64,000 bases of DNA from Acidobacteriota bacterium (GCA_016703965.1 JADJBB010000021.1:310001-374000); one strand, 5' to 3'; counted from the first letter of the stretch, positions 6,979 to 15,627 are shown. Notes: generated by a model not told the origin, from the sequence alone. Translations and numbers: made by a program.

Positions 6979-7791
6979 CTACTTAACGAACTGCAGGCCA
7001 TTTGCTTTGGAGATCAATCCGTGTTTTTCAGCGAGTTTGAAATAAAGCTCCATCCCGCTTCTCATCGGATCGTCTATTGAATACGAAATGTTCTCCGACA
7101 AATACTTCCGCATCTCGTCGCGGCCGAGATGGATGTCGGTTTCGTAGTTGGCGATGATCTCGTCGATGTGGGCGATGCCTTCGTTTCGCGCCGAGGCAAA
7201 ATCGATCTCGACGCTGTCGCGGCGGGTCATCCACATCGCGAAGACGAATCCGAAGCCGGTGTGATGCTTCCAGAGTTCGGCGAGATCGTAATATTTGAGT
7301 CCGGAGTTCGGAGTCTGGAGTCTGGAGTCGGCGGAAAGTCGTAGGGCTGGATCGCCGATCAACAGAGCCGCGTCAGAATCGGCGAGCATTTCTTCGATAT
7401 CGGGGCGTGCTACCTTCCAGACAGGCTCAAAGCCTAGGAATTCACGAAAGATGATTTTTGTAAGAGCGACCGAGGTCCGCGACGAAGTGTCGAGAGACAC
7501 GCTGCGGACATCTGCTAAATCAGAGCCCTTAGTGACGAGACAGACGCTGCGGACACGTTCTCGCGCACCCACACACACATCAGGAACAAGCCGGACTCCC
7601 TCGATCATTTGGTAGGCGATCACAGGGACAAGGGCCGCATCCACGCGATCCTGCATGAGCAGTTCCGCCGAACGCGCGGGAGCTGTGTCCATGATCAACT
7701 CGGCCTTGCCGTGGTTTTTGCCGTAGAGGAACGACCAGACGAGCGGTGCGGTATTTGAATAGCTCGAGGCTGAAATACGCGGCTGATGCAT
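6979..7791 (-). CDS. mqnA: chorismate dehydratase (menaquinone biosynthesis)
   Basis: 270 residues. 'RISASSYSNTAPLVWSFLYG' at the N-terminus, 'DAALVPVIAYQMIEG', 'VRSVSLDTSSRTSVALTKIIF', 'DAALLIGDPALRL' and 'YDLAELWKHHTGFGFVFAMW' are the ordered blocks of MqnA. MqnA is a periplasmic-binding-protein-like fold that removes water from chorismate as the first committed step of the futalosine pathway. The ATG abuts the TAG of the acetyltransferase gene, so the two are cotranscribed. Residues about 153-164 (SADSRLQTPNSGL) form an insertion encoded by a short GGAGTCT-type tandem repeat, between the conserved GDPALRL and YDLAELW blocks. The frame is preserved, so the enzyme may still work. Confidence 0.9.
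   Translation of the reverse strand: MHQPRISASSYSNTAPLVWSFLYGKNHGKAELIMDTAPARSAELLMQDRVDAALVPVIAYQMIEGVRLVPDVCVGARERVRSVCLVTKGSDLADVRSVSLDTSSRTSVALTKIIFREFLGFEPVWKVARPDIEEMLADSDAALLIGDPALRLSADSRLQTPNSGLKYYDLAELWKHHTGFGFVFAMWMTRRDSVEIDFASARNEGIAHIDEIIANYETDIHLGRDEMRKYLSENISYSIDDPMRSGMELYFKLAEKHGLISKANGLQFVK
7300..7337. repeat. GGAGTCT-type short tandem repeat inside mqnA
   Basis: On the plus strand the units GGAGTTC, GGAGTCT, GGAGTCT and GGAGTC follow one another with a 7-8-nt period. It encodes a hydrophilic in-frame insertion in MqnA, between two well conserved blocks. The composition is unlike the surrounding coding sequence. It looks like an intergenic-type simple repeat captured within the gene. 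Confidence 0.6.
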
Positions 7792-8079
7792 CTACTGCTC
7801 CTCAAAAACGTCTGCGTACTCTGCATTTCCATGCAGCTTTTTCAGCGCGAACGAACACGTCGCGTGGATCTTCAAATTTTTCTTGCGAGCATGTTCCACG
7901 GCAGCAGCGAGCAACTTGTCACCGACCTTTTGACCGCGGAGGCTCTCGTCTATCTCGGTGTGATCGATAGTGAACGCCGTGTCGCCTTCGGTTTTGTATG
8001 CCATCTCCGCGAGTCGCTTGCCGTCTCCGCGAACGATAAAGGCTCCGCGGCCGCCTTTTTCAATGTGTTCGATATCCAT
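7792..8079 (-). CDS. small GNAT-like N-acetyltransferase
   Basis: 95 residues. 'FIVRGDGKRLAEMAYKTEGDTAFTIDHTEIDESLRGQKVGDKLLAAAVEHARKKNLKIHATCSFALKKLHGN' matches the short GNAT-like family (YidJ/GTLF-type). 'LRGQKVGDKLL' is the acetyl-CoA pyrophosphate loop, and 'C.FA...' precedes the final helix. These proteins bind acetyl-CoA and are thought to acylate small molecules or proteins; the substrate is unknown. Its stop codon touches the mqnA start, so it is the first gene of that operon. The family is fairly certain because of the Q/RxxGxG/A-type loop and standard length. Confidence 0.8.
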   Translation of the reverse strand: MDIEHIEKGGRGAFIVRGDGKRLAEMAYKTEGDTAFTIDHTEIDESLRGQKVGDKLLAAAVEHARKKNLKIHATCSFALKKLHGNAEYADVFEEQ

Positions 8080-8158
8080 AGAAACAAGCGTAAGTTCAAT
8101 GCCCTGCAGAAAGCAAATCTTGTGCGCCGTACGGCATTTGAACTATGCTCTAAACATT

Positions 8159-8866
8159 ATGAAAACGAGAGTGTTGGCGTTCGCTTTTGCGGTGTTGGCG
8201 GGTTGTACATTATCCGTATTTTCTCAGGGCACGGTCGTCGTTCACGACCCGACAAAAGAAGCTGTGGAGGTGAAATTATCTGCTGCTGATCAGGCTCTTT
8301 TTGATTCGGCTCTGCCGGCGGTAAAAAGATCGATCTCGTCCGAGACCTGCAATGCCGATTCGATCGAAGTTGCGGGCTTTGCGGATGGAGCGTTTTCTAA
8401 AGCAGGGGCGAAACAGCGGCTTATTTTCTACCAGTATTGCCAGACCGGAAATGGCTTTGGATGGGTCGGGCTCGTTTTGATCGAAGGCGGCAATGTCGTG
8501 GGGAATTACATCTCGGAGGCAGGTTGGACCGTTGGGGTTAACGCGGTTCCCGACATTAACCAAAATGGGCTCGATGAATTTGCGCTCGCCTATTCAGGCG
8601 GAATGCATCAGGGGCAGGGCGGCGTTGGCGTTGATCTGATGGAATTTGCCGGCGGGATTCCAAAAGGTATCGGCTGGTATAAAGCGGAAGAATTTGCCGA
8701 CACAGAAGCAGTTGCCGCGTGGAAACTTACCGCGAAGCCCGGCGCGGTTCCCGTGTTCTACAAACAAAAATACTTCTCAGGCGAGAACAGCAAATATCGC
8801 AAGGTCGGTGCAAACGCGGTCACGAAACTCACCAAGGTCAACGGAAAATTCACGGCGGTAAAATGA
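8159..8866 (+). CDS. secreted protein of unknown function
   Basis: 235 residues with a clear signal peptide (MKTRVLAFAFAVLAGCTLSVFSQG). The mature part has 'CNADSIEVAGFADGAFSKAGAKQRLIFYQYCQTGNGFGWVGLVLIEGGNVVGNY' and 'AVPDINQNGLDEFALAYSGGMHQGQGG'. The segment 'DINQNGLDEFAL' resembles a single FG-GAP / dockerin-like calcium loop (DxNxxGxDE). The ATG at 8159 was chosen because it starts the signal peptide; upstream in-frame codons cross the divergent acetyltransferase. Its stop overlaps the next start as ATGA, so it is translationally coupled to the cyclase-family enzyme. I do not recognise the family. Confidence 0.72.
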   Translation: MKTRVLAFAFAVLAGCTLSVFSQGTVVVHDPTKEAVEVKLSAADQALFDSALPAVKRSISSETCNADSIEVAGFADGAFSKAGAKQRLIFYQYCQTGNGFGWVGLVLIEGGNVVGNYISEAGWTVGVNAVPDINQNGLDEFALAYSGGMHQGQGGVGVDLMEFAGGIPKGIGWYKAEEFADTEAVAAWKLTAKPGAVPVFYKQKYFSGENSKYRKVGANAVTKLTKVNGKFTAVK

Positions 8867-9498
8867 AGAAAATACACGACATAACGGTTGCCATTAGCGC
8901 CGAAACTCCAATCTATAAGGGCGATCCGGGCGTCGAGATCAATTCGTTCAAGGCGATCGCAAAAGGGTCGTCGGCCAACGTTTCACAGATATCACTCGGC
9001 GTTCACACGGCAACGCACGTCGATGCACCGAACCATTTTATCGACGGTGCAAAACGCGTTCACGAACTCGACCCAAACAAGCTCGTCGGCCCGTGCCGCG
9101 TCATTGAGGTTCCAACCGATGTCGTCGCGATCGAGCCTGAGCACGTCGGCGATCTCGCCGGAGTCAGCCGCGTGCTTTTCAAAACGCAGAATTCATCATT
9201 CTGGGCGACGCCGGAGCTTGGATTTAGAACGGATTTTTCTTATCTGACACCGGCAACTGCAAAATTGCTCGTCGACAGCGGCATCGTTCTCGTCGGTATC
9301 GACTATCTCTCGATCGAAAAAAGCGGCTCGCCCGGGCATCCGGTGCATATCACTTTGCTTGAGAAAGAGGTTGTTATTTTGGAAGGCGTCGACCTTCGCT
9401 CGGTTCCGGCGGGCGATTACGAACTGATCTGCTCGCCCTTAAAATATGACGGAGCTACCGGAGATGGCTCGCCCGCGAGAACGTTTTTGCGTGAGTAG
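8863..9498 (+). CDS. cyclase-family hydrolase (arylformamidase-like)
   Basis: 211 residues. 'HDITVAISAETPIYKGDP' at the start, 'GVHTATHVDAPNHFIDGAKRVHEL' with the metal-binding HxxTHxDxPxH motif, 'GIDYLSIEK' and 'LEGVDLRSVPAGDYELICSPLKY' are the ordered motifs of the cyclase superfamily, which includes kynurenine formamidase KynB. These Zn or Mn enzymes hydrolyse amides or lactones. All ligand residues appear present. The start codon overlaps the upstream secreted-protein stop (ATGA). No other kynurenine-pathway gene is nearby, so N-formylkynurenine is only one possible substrate. Confidence 0.85.
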   Translation: MKKIHDITVAISAETPIYKGDPGVEINSFKAIAKGSSANVSQISLGVHTATHVDAPNHFIDGAKRVHELDPNKLVGPCRVIEVPTDVVAIEPEHVGDLAGVSRVLFKTQNSSFWATPELGFRTDFSYLTPATAKLLVDSGIVLVGIDYLSIEKSGSPGHPVHITLLEKEVVILEGVDLRSVPAGDYELICSPLKYDGATGDGSPARTFLRE

Positions 9499-10261
9499 AA
9501 ATCTTATTATTTTAACATCGTCAACGATCCTACTTTACCGCTCAGAAGCATGAGCCGTTTACGCCTATCACTCCGCCGAACTTTCTCCAGGTCAAGGCGG
9601 CAAATGCTGAAATGAAGGCCACGGCCACCTCGCAAAACTCGTCCAAGGAGTCAAAGCCAAAGGATCACACGGCGTCGAACAACCGTCGGCTACGAACTCC
9701 GCGAGAACTTGCGGCGGACGAAGGCCTTAAAGGCCCGATGATCGCAGCCTGGTGATCGAAGTTCGGCGTATCACGGTAAATGCTCAACCGGCCCTGCTTT
9801 CACGATAAGATAGTCATCCCTGCGGACCCCCTGGGGAAAGGAGCCCCAAGAATCTGGCCCAGCAGGATCGCGACCGGCGAAGAAACATGCTCGGAAGGTG
9901 ACCGGGTTGAAAGTTAAACGCCAAAAGCTGGAAAATGCGATCTGGGAAAGTTTATGGTTTTCCGGAGGGTTTCCGGGAATGAGGATGACGATCAGATCAG
10001 TCTTTTGGGGGGGGTGCTGACGAAGAGTTCCCGGGGAGGGGTCATCAATTCCAAGGCAAATGCTCGACCGGCGCCTCAATCCCGATGAATCTCCAGCAGG
10101 AACTCCTCGCGAAGGCGTTGCATTTAAGACGGCTGGAAAGAGTCTGGCAAGTTTCAGTGGTTTCAGAGGGTTTCCGAAGGGTAACGACCAGATCAGTTGA
10201 TTTGATCAATACGACTTTGAACCACAGCTTCGAGACTTGTGTTTTATGTTTTAATATCTCA
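9499..10261. other. 763-bp region without a convincing gene; gene remnant and imperfect repeat
   Basis: No open frame here has both a plausible start and protein-like composition. From about 9543 to 9755 the plus strand reads 'QKHEPFTPITPPNFLQVK...TPRELAADEGLKGPMIAAW' then stop, with no start codon; it may be the 3' end of a decayed gene. Two diverged copies of a segment follow, about 9774-10000 and 10057-10205. Both begin near AAATGCTC(A/G)ACCGGC and contain 'GAGGGTTTCCG' and 'CAGATCAGT'. Copy 2 is about 80 nt shorter. A G8 run lies at 10007-10016. No hairpin terminator or promoter stands out. Confidence 0.5.
9774..10205. repeat. two diverged direct repeats, non-coding
   Basis: Copy A (about 9774-10000) and copy B (about 10057-10205) share in order: AAATGCTC(A/G)ACCGGC, CAGCAGGA, AAG(A)GCTGGAAA, TCTGG(G/C)AAGTTT, GGTTT(C/T)..GAGGGTTTCCG, and GA(C/T)CAGATCAGT. 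Copy A carries about 80 extra nucleotides in its first half. Neither copy has terminal inverted repeats. They look like an old tandem duplication of a non-coding or decayed coding stretch. Confidence 0.5.
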
Positions 10262-11113
10262 CTACCTTCCCCACTTCAGTTTATCCCTCAAAACATCAAA
10301 ATAGTTTCGATTGGCGGGCTGCACCAGGTTGAATGTGGTTTCGCTCTTGCGGATGATGATGCGGTCTTTGGCGCGCATTGGGTAGCCGGTTTGGCCGTCG
10401 AGGCTGAGGACGACCCCTTCGTTTTCGTGGTGGAGAGTTAGTTCGATGGCGGCGCTGTCAGGGACGACGATCGGGCGATTTGTTAGCGTGAATGGGCATA
10501 TCGGCGTCAGCACGACGGCGTTCATTGACGGGTAAACGATCGGGCCGCCGGCTGAGAGGTTGTATGCGGTCGAGCCCGTAGGCGTCGAAACTATCAGACC
10601 GTCGGCGCGAAATGTATTAACGAAAAGATCGTTTAGCTTGACGTCGATCTCGATTATCCGCGCGAGGGCTGCTTTGTTGACGACGACGTCGTTGAGGATC
10701 CGTCCGGTCGCGAGTCTCTCTTCACCACGCCAATGTTCTGCTTCGAGCATTACGCGGCGGTCTATCTCGTAATTCCCCGCGATTATCGCCTCGACCGCGG
10801 GAAACATCTCTTCGATACGAAAATCCGTAAGATAACCGAGACTTCCGTAGTTGATGCCGAGAACTAGTGTCTCTGGGTCTTTGACGAGACGTGCAGCCGA
10901 GATCATTGTGCCGTCGCCGCCAAGAACAACGATCAGATCGGCCTTCATCCTCGGCGTCCGGCCGCCCGAAATATCACCGGCGGAAACCATTTCGCATGAT
11001 TCGCCTAAGCGGTGTTTTCTGAGCCACACTGAAAGCTCTGCCGCCGTCGCCTTTGCCTCTTCATGGCCCGGCTTTACGACGATGCCGACAGAATTGATCT
11101 TCTTGCTAATCAT
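10262..11113 (-). CDS. nadK: NAD kinase
   Basis: 283 residues. GGDGT at residues 65-69 is the phosphate-binding motif with the catalytic Asp, followed by 'NDVVVNKA' and 'ADGLIVSTPTGSTAYNLSAGGPIV', the NAD-binding and glycine-rich blocks of the NadK/PpnK family. 'LTPICPFTLTNRPIVVP' and 'LSLDGQTG' complete the C-terminal beta sandwich. It phosphorylates NAD to NADP in the cytosol, supplying NADPH-linked biosynthesis. Length is standard and the start at 11113 gives the family N-terminus. It is divergent from the PpiD-like gene, with 209 nt between the starts. Confidence 0.95.
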   Translation of the reverse strand: MISKKINSVGIVVKPGHEEAKATAAELSVWLRKHRLGESCEMVSAGDISGGRTPRMKADLIVVLGGDGTMISAARLVKDPETLVLGINYGSLGYLTDFRIEEMFPAVEAIIAGNYEIDRRVMLEAEHWRGEERLATGRILNDVVVNKAALARIIEIDVKLNDLFVNTFRADGLIVSTPTGSTAYNLSAGGPIVYPSMNAVVLTPICPFTLTNRPIVVPDSAAIELTLHHENEGVVLSLDGQTGYPMRAKDRIIIRKSETTFNLVQPANRNYFDVLRDKLKWGR

Positions 11114-11322
11114 AAACGGCCGCCTAACTCTCTAATAATCAGTGAAATGATACTAAACCGCAAGGAGAAATAAATTGAGGAAGTAGGAGTGCTGGGCATA
11201 TAATCGCCCGCTATTCGGCGCGCGAGCCTTGTTTAATTGGCTTTCAGCGGTGTTTTTGTTAGAATTGCGGATTGTCTCTTTTTGACTAAAAGTCAGTATT
11301 TCAAAGGTGTAGGTGTATCTCG

Positions 11323-13308
11323 ATGTTAAAGTTCTTTACCCGTCTTGAGAAGACGCGAAATTTCGTTCTGTTTTTGTTCGCCATTTTGATGGTGGGCAGC
11401 CTTGTATTTTTCTACACGCCGGCTCGTAACAACGCGGTCTCCGCGAACCTTGCTCAAAGCGATGAGACGGTTGCCTCGGTTTCGGGACAGAAGATCTCGA
11501 TCGGCGAGCTAGTCAGGCAGAAAGAAAATTACGCCCAGTTCAGCCGCGGCCAATCATTCCCAACGAGAATGATGCTTGACGGCCTGATCAGCAGCCGCAT
11601 CACGCGCGTTGAGGCAGAACGCCTCGGCCTTACGGCGAGCGATGCTGAGGTAGCCGCTAAACTAAGAGAGCAGAACAAGCCGACGGACGGAAAACCGTTT
11701 GATCAGGCCCAATATGAGCAGAATGTAAAGGAGCAGTTTGGCAGCATCGCGACCTACGAACAGAGCGTTCGTGATGATCTCAGTGCTCAGAAACTCAACG
11801 CTTTTCTCACATCGGGCGTCACTGTCTCCGAGGAAGAAGTCCTTAATGACTTTCAGCGTAAGAACACTAAATTCGACGTCAACTACGTTGCGGTGAACAG
11901 CACGGAACTTGCCAAGACCATCGTGCCGACCGACGCCGAACTAAGAGATTATTTTGAAAAGAACAAGACGAGCTACTACATCAGCGTTCCGCAGAAGAAG
12001 ATCAAGTACGTTTTTGTTAACACCGCAAAGCTTGGCGAAAAGCTGCAGATCTCTGATGCCGACCTTAAGACCGAATATGATGCTCTGCCGGCTGACAAAA
12101 AGCTCGCCGGTGTGAACGGCCAGGAGATCGTTCTTCGCGTTCCCAAACCAGAACTCGATGGCCAGGTCGCTGCCAAGGCCGCCGAACTCGTTCAGCAGGC
12201 TAAAAAAGATGGGCCGAGTGTTACGGAAGAAGCATTTGCCATTTTGGCTAAAGGCCATTCAGAAAATCCGGGAACTGCCCAGAACGGCGGTAAACTCTCG
12301 GGACCGGTTCGCGAGAACCCCAACAAAGCTGACGATCCATATCAACGTCTGCTCAAAATGAAGCCAGGCGATGTCACCGAGCCGATCAGCTATCAAGGCC
12401 GCTACTTCATTCTCCGCCGCGGGGAAGACGTGCCTAAATCCTACGACCAGGCCAAGAAAGAGATCGAGGTCAGTTTGCGAAATCGCAAGGCCTACGCGGT
12501 CGCTGCGGAACTCGCACAGAAGATCGTTACGTCGCTTAAAGAAACCAAAGATCCGGTTAAAACAGCTCAGGCATTCGCGGCAGAAGCGAATATGTCGGCT
12601 GCCGATATGGTCAAGGAAACTGCGTTCGTTAAGCCGGGTGATGACGTGCCTAACATTGGTATCTCGCCGCAGTTCGAAGAAGGCATCGGCCCGCTCGCCA
12701 ATGTCGGCGATGTCGGCGAAAAGACCCCGATCCAGAATGGTTTCGCGATCCCGATGCTGGCTGATAAGAAAGAGCCGCGTGACGCTGAATTTGACGAGGT
12801 CAAGGCTCAGATCGTTGACGTCGTGAAGCTCGAGAAAGCTCGCTCGCAAGTCGAAGAGATCGCGAAGCAGATCGCTTCAGGTGCAGCATCCGCAAGTGCT
12901 CTCGGTGCCTCGGCAACTGCAAAAGGCATGACTGCCAAAGATCAGAAGAACCTCATTCTCGGTTCCCCGCTTGGCGAAGGCCCGACCGCCGGAACTAGCG
13001 AAGCTCTGGAAGACGCCCTTTTTGCGATGAAAGTGGGCGATGTGACCAAGACGCCGATCAAGGTTGGAGATAACTGGTACGTCGTTGGCGTAAACAAGCG
13101 TGAGGATGCTAATACCGCCGATTTTGCCAAACAGCGAAGCGGCCTGATCGAAACCATGCTCTCGAAAAAGAGATCAGCGGTTTTTTCCGATTATCTCGCA
13201 GCGGCCAAGCAAAAAATGGAGACTGGCGGTTACATCAAGGTCTACAAGGACGCACTTGATAAGATCGACGCTCCGACAGCTGGCTTGACACCCACTGACG
13301 CGAACTAA
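11323..13308 (+). CDS. PpiD/SurA-like membrane-anchored peptidyl-prolyl isomerase
   Basis: 661 residues. A cytoplasmic 'MLKFFTRLEKTRN' is followed by one membrane helix (about residues 14-31), then a SurA-type N-terminal chaperone domain ('VASVSGQKISIGELVRQKENY...MMLDGLISSRITRVEAERLGL'). A parvulin domain lies at about residues 290-370 ('FAILAKGHSENPGTAQNGGKLSG...GDVTEPISYQGRYFILRRGE'), and a second, more diverged parvulin-like segment near 545-600 ('LEDALFAMKVGDVTKTPIKVGDNWYVVGV'). This matches PpiD, an inner-membrane foldase facing the periplasm that helps outer-membrane and secreted proteins to fold. It suits a genome with large TonB receptors. It ends at a strong hairpin terminator (13334-13362). 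Confidence 0.85.
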   Translation: MLKFFTRLEKTRNFVLFLFAILMVGSLVFFYTPARNNAVSANLAQSDETVASVSGQKISIGELVRQKENYAQFSRGQSFPTRMMLDGLISSRITRVEAERLGLTASDAEVAAKLREQNKPTDGKPFDQAQYEQNVKEQFGSIATYEQSVRDDLSAQKLNAFLTSGVTVSEEEVLNDFQRKNTKFDVNYVAVNSTELAKTIVPTDAELRDYFEKNKTSYYISVPQKKIKYVFVNTAKLGEKLQISDADLKTEYDALPADKKLAGVNGQEIVLRVPKPELDGQVAAKAAELVQQAKKDGPSVTEEAFAILAKGHSENPGTAQNGGKLSGPVRENPNKADDPYQRLLKMKPGDVTEPISYQGRYFILRRGEDVPKSYDQAKKEIEVSLRNRKAYAVAAELAQKIVTSLKETKDPVKTAQAFAAEANMSAADMVKETAFVKPGDDVPNIGISPQFEEGIGPLANVGDVGEKTPIQNGFAIPMLADKKEPRDAEFDEVKAQIVDVVKLEKARSQVEEIAKQIASGAASASALGASATAKGMTAKDQKNLILGSPLGEGPTAGTSEALEDALFAMKVGDVTKTPIKVGDNWYVVGVNKREDANTADFAKQRSGLIETMLSKKRSAVFSDYLAAAKQKMETGGYIKVYKDALDKIDAPTAGLTPTDAN

Positions 13309-13333
13309 TATTCCTAATTTGCGATGTTTCTTA

Positions 13334-13362
13334 CGGCTGTCTGAAAAGGCAGCCGTTTTTTT
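13334..13362 (+). terminator. intrinsic terminator after the PpiD-like gene
   Basis: Stem CGGCTGTCT / AGGCAGCCG (9 bp with one G-U pair), GAAA tetraloop, then seven T. It begins 26 nt after the stop codon at 13308. This is a textbook rho-independent terminator. Confidence 0.9.
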
Positions 13363-13746
13363 GTCCCTAAGCCGGCTCCAAGCAGCTCTTGCCAGCCAAT
13401 GCCAGCAGATGTCCAGAGGACTACTTTCCGTAACAATGCGATCCGATCTAACGCGCGATAACTACCTTTTTGAAGCATAGCCAAGCCTGATATCGATCTG
13501 CGGGGAGCAGGGCTTTAACGCGTTACATTGCACGTTTAGATCACGATCAATAAAGCTGGAGAGAACAATTTCCAGAATGAATCCGCAGCTTAACGACTGA
13601 ACGTTAGACCGAGTATGGCCGCGATAATTGGTGGCAAACATTAACTAAGGCGGGTCCGCTTCGCTTGTTATGCCCTCAGGCGGCGGAATGACTGCGGTGA
13701 AAAGCTGAATGCCGAGTCAACAAGGTATTAAGTAATGCCCATGCGC
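13363..13746. other. gene-free region between terminators
   Basis: No plausible gene is seen. Around 13590-13613 the plus strand reads GCAGCTTAAC, 6-7 nt, CGTTAGAC, which resembles the L'/R' half of an integron attC site. ATCTAACG at about 13453-13460 could be the matching outer arm. No integrase or cassette gene is present, so this is weak. The rest shows no repeat or promoter I can support. Confidence 0.35.
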
Positions 13747-13796
13747 AAATTAAAACCGCCGCAGAGATCACTTAAAAGCAGTGATCTCTGCGGCGG
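13747..13796 (-). terminator. strong terminator of the frameshifted permease gene
   Basis: A perfect 17-bp stem (13756-13772 with 13780-13796; arm begins CCGCCGCAGAGATCACT) has a 7-nt loop. On the minus strand it is followed by TTTTAATTT. It sits 17 nt past the stop of the permease at 13813. Confidence 0.9.
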
Positions 13797-13812
13797 GCAT
13801 ACCCTTGCGGGT

Positions 13813-15627
13813 TTAGTTTACTTGCCGGTGTGAAGCTCGGCGTAATGAATGAAGAACCAGTAGGTAATGCCAAGCCATATTGCCAGATTGAGTCCGGTTG
13901 CAGCCAGGCCAATGTTTCTGGTTTGAGCACTTCGTACTGCTGCGATCGCCCTTTCCGTACATCAGCACTATGACAAGCACTCCGGTCACGCCCCAGGCGA
14001 ATAAGCGAACAGCCATTTCGATCCACACTAGATGCGACACCTGCCAAACCGTCAAGGCCATTGCCAGAACGATCGCGATCGCCGCAGCTATCGGCGGCTT
14101 ATAGTTCGATTCGACCTCATCGCCCTCGCGACTAGGATCGAGGCCGATCTTGCTGTGCGTATAGCTGTATGCGAAATAGATAACCAGTCCGATCGACATC
14201 CACACGATCAGACGGATCCATGTGTCAAGCGGCAGACTGTTCATCAAATAAGCAGCGGACAAAACCGTTGCGATCGGAATGAAAGGCGAGAGAGGCACCT
14301 TGAACGGCCGATTCAATGCCGGATTTGATGACCTCAGAATGATGATGCCTACACCAACGATCACAAATGCGAACAGCGTTCCGATACTGACCAGTTCACC
14401 CAAAAGACTGATCGGCACAAAACCGGCGAGGATCGCTACGATAACGCCTGTTATAGCCGTCGTAATATGTGGTGTCTGGAATTTCGGGTGGATCTTCGCT
14501 GCCCATGCGGGAAGCAGGCCATCCTTCGACATCGAATAGAAGACGCGTGGCTGGCCCATCGTCATAACGACCATTGTCGAGCTCAGGCCGAGCACGGCAC
14601 CGACCTTAATGATCGTTGGGAAAGCGTAGAGAATGGTTCCCATGGTCGTGCCCTGAGCCTTTTGCAAAGCGGCATCAATAGCAACCGCGATCGGGGCGGC
14701 GGCATTGGTAAGGAGCTTGTAATCGACCAAGCCGACCATAATGCCTGCGACCAGGATATAGAGAACAGTACAGATCGCCAGCGATCCCATGATACCGATC
14801 GGCATATCGCGTTGCGGGTTCTTCGCTTCTTGTGCAGCTGTAGAAACAGCGTCAAAACCGATGTATGCGAAGAAGATCACGGCCGCACCGGTAACAACGC
14901 CGCTAAAGCCATAAGGCATAAACTGCGCACAGCCCGGAGCCCCAACGGTACAACCGATGCCGATATTGTTCGTATTGACGTAGCCGATGCCCGCGATGAT
15001 AAAGAGAACCACCACGAGGACCTTGACCAACACGATGACCGAGTTAAAGCTTGCAGACTCTTTGATACCGCGGATAAGAAGCAGCGTGACGGCAACAGCG
15101 ATCAGCGCCGCGGGCAGGTTAAAAATTCCGTGTCCGATCACCGCACCGGCAGCGTCTTTCAGTTCGGTTCCGGGTGGAGCGCTGAGAGCTAACGGGAAGT
15201 TGATCCCAAGCGTATCGCGGAAGAGACTGACCACATATCCCGACCATCCGACCGCAACTGTCGCGGCGCCGAAAGCATATTCGAGAATAAGATCCCAGCC
15301 GATGATCCAGGCGATAAATTCGCCAAGTGTTCCGTAGCCGTAAGCGTAAGCCGAACCGGAGATCGGTACGCTGGCTGCAAACTCGGAATAACAGAGCGCT
15401 GCGAAAGCGCTCACGATACCGGCAATTATCATTGAGATGATAACGGCGGGCCCCGCGTGTTTACCGGCAGCTTGGCCTGTCAGAACAAAAATGCCCGTTC
15501 CAATGATCGCACCTACGCCGAGCATTGTCAGATCAAGGGCGCTCAACGTTTTCTTTAGAGTGTGTTCGCCGGTCTCCTGAGATTCGGCGATGATCCGGGA
15601 AATTGGTTTAGTCGCGAAAAGTGACAT
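13813..15627 (-). CDS. APC-family amino acid permease (CAT-like), frameshifted near its C-terminus
   Basis: 604 residues as read, about 12-13 membrane helices. 'LTMLGVGAIIGTGIFVLTGQAAG' is the APC substrate-binding helix 1, and 'FFAYIGFDAVSTAAQEAKNPQRDMPIGI' is the signature of the cationic amino-acid transporter (YfnA/CAT) branch. It imports amino acids across the inner membrane. The last helix is broken: after 'VLVIVLMYG' the frame runs into Cys-rich, hydrophilic sequence, whereas the +1 frame reads 'ERAIAAVRSAQTRNIG...NLAIWLGITYWFFIHYAELHTGK' and stops at 13818. Removing one base in the GGAAAGGG run (13949-13956) restores it. It could be a sequencing error or a real recent lesion. It lies next to a second permease and near a decarboxylase. 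Confidence 0.85.
   Translation of the reverse strand: MSLFATKPISRIIAESQETGEHTLKKTLSALDLTMLGVGAIIGTGIFVLTGQAAGKHAGPAVIISMIIAGIVSAFAALCYSEFAASVPISGSAYAYGYGTLGEFIAWIIGWDLILEYAFGAATVAVGWSGYVVSLFRDTLGINFPLALSAPPGTELKDAAGAVIGHGIFNLPAALIAVAVTLLLIRGIKESASFNSVIVLVKVLVVVLFIIAGIGYVNTNNIGIGCTVGAPGCAQFMPYGFSGVVTGAAVIFFAYIGFDAVSTAAQEAKNPQRDMPIGIMGSLAICTVLYILVAGIMVGLVDYKLLTNAAAPIAVAIDAALQKAQGTTMGTILYAFPTIIKVGAVLGLSSTMVVMTMGQPRVFYSMSKDGLLPAWAAKIHPKFQTPHITTAITGVIVAILAGFVPISLLGELVSIGTLFAFVIVGVGIIILRSSNPALNRPFKVPLSPFIPIATVLSAAYLMNSLPLDTWIRLIVWMSIGLVIYFAYSYTHSKIGLDPSREGDEVESNYKPPIAAAIAIVLAMALTVWQVSHLVWIEMAVRLFAWGVTGVLVIVLMYGKGDRSSTKCSNQKHWPGCNRTQSGNMAWHYLLVLHSLRRASHRQVN

Noticed and set aside
9771..10079. 102-residue minus-strand frame in the gene-free region
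   Set aside because: Covers the diverged repeat, Pro/Arg-rich, no ribosome site; better explained as repeat sequence.
14467..15192. 241-residue plus-strand frame opposite the first permease
   Set aside because: Antisense to a clear 12-helix transporter; rich in Asp, Arg and His as expected from a reverse membrane frame.
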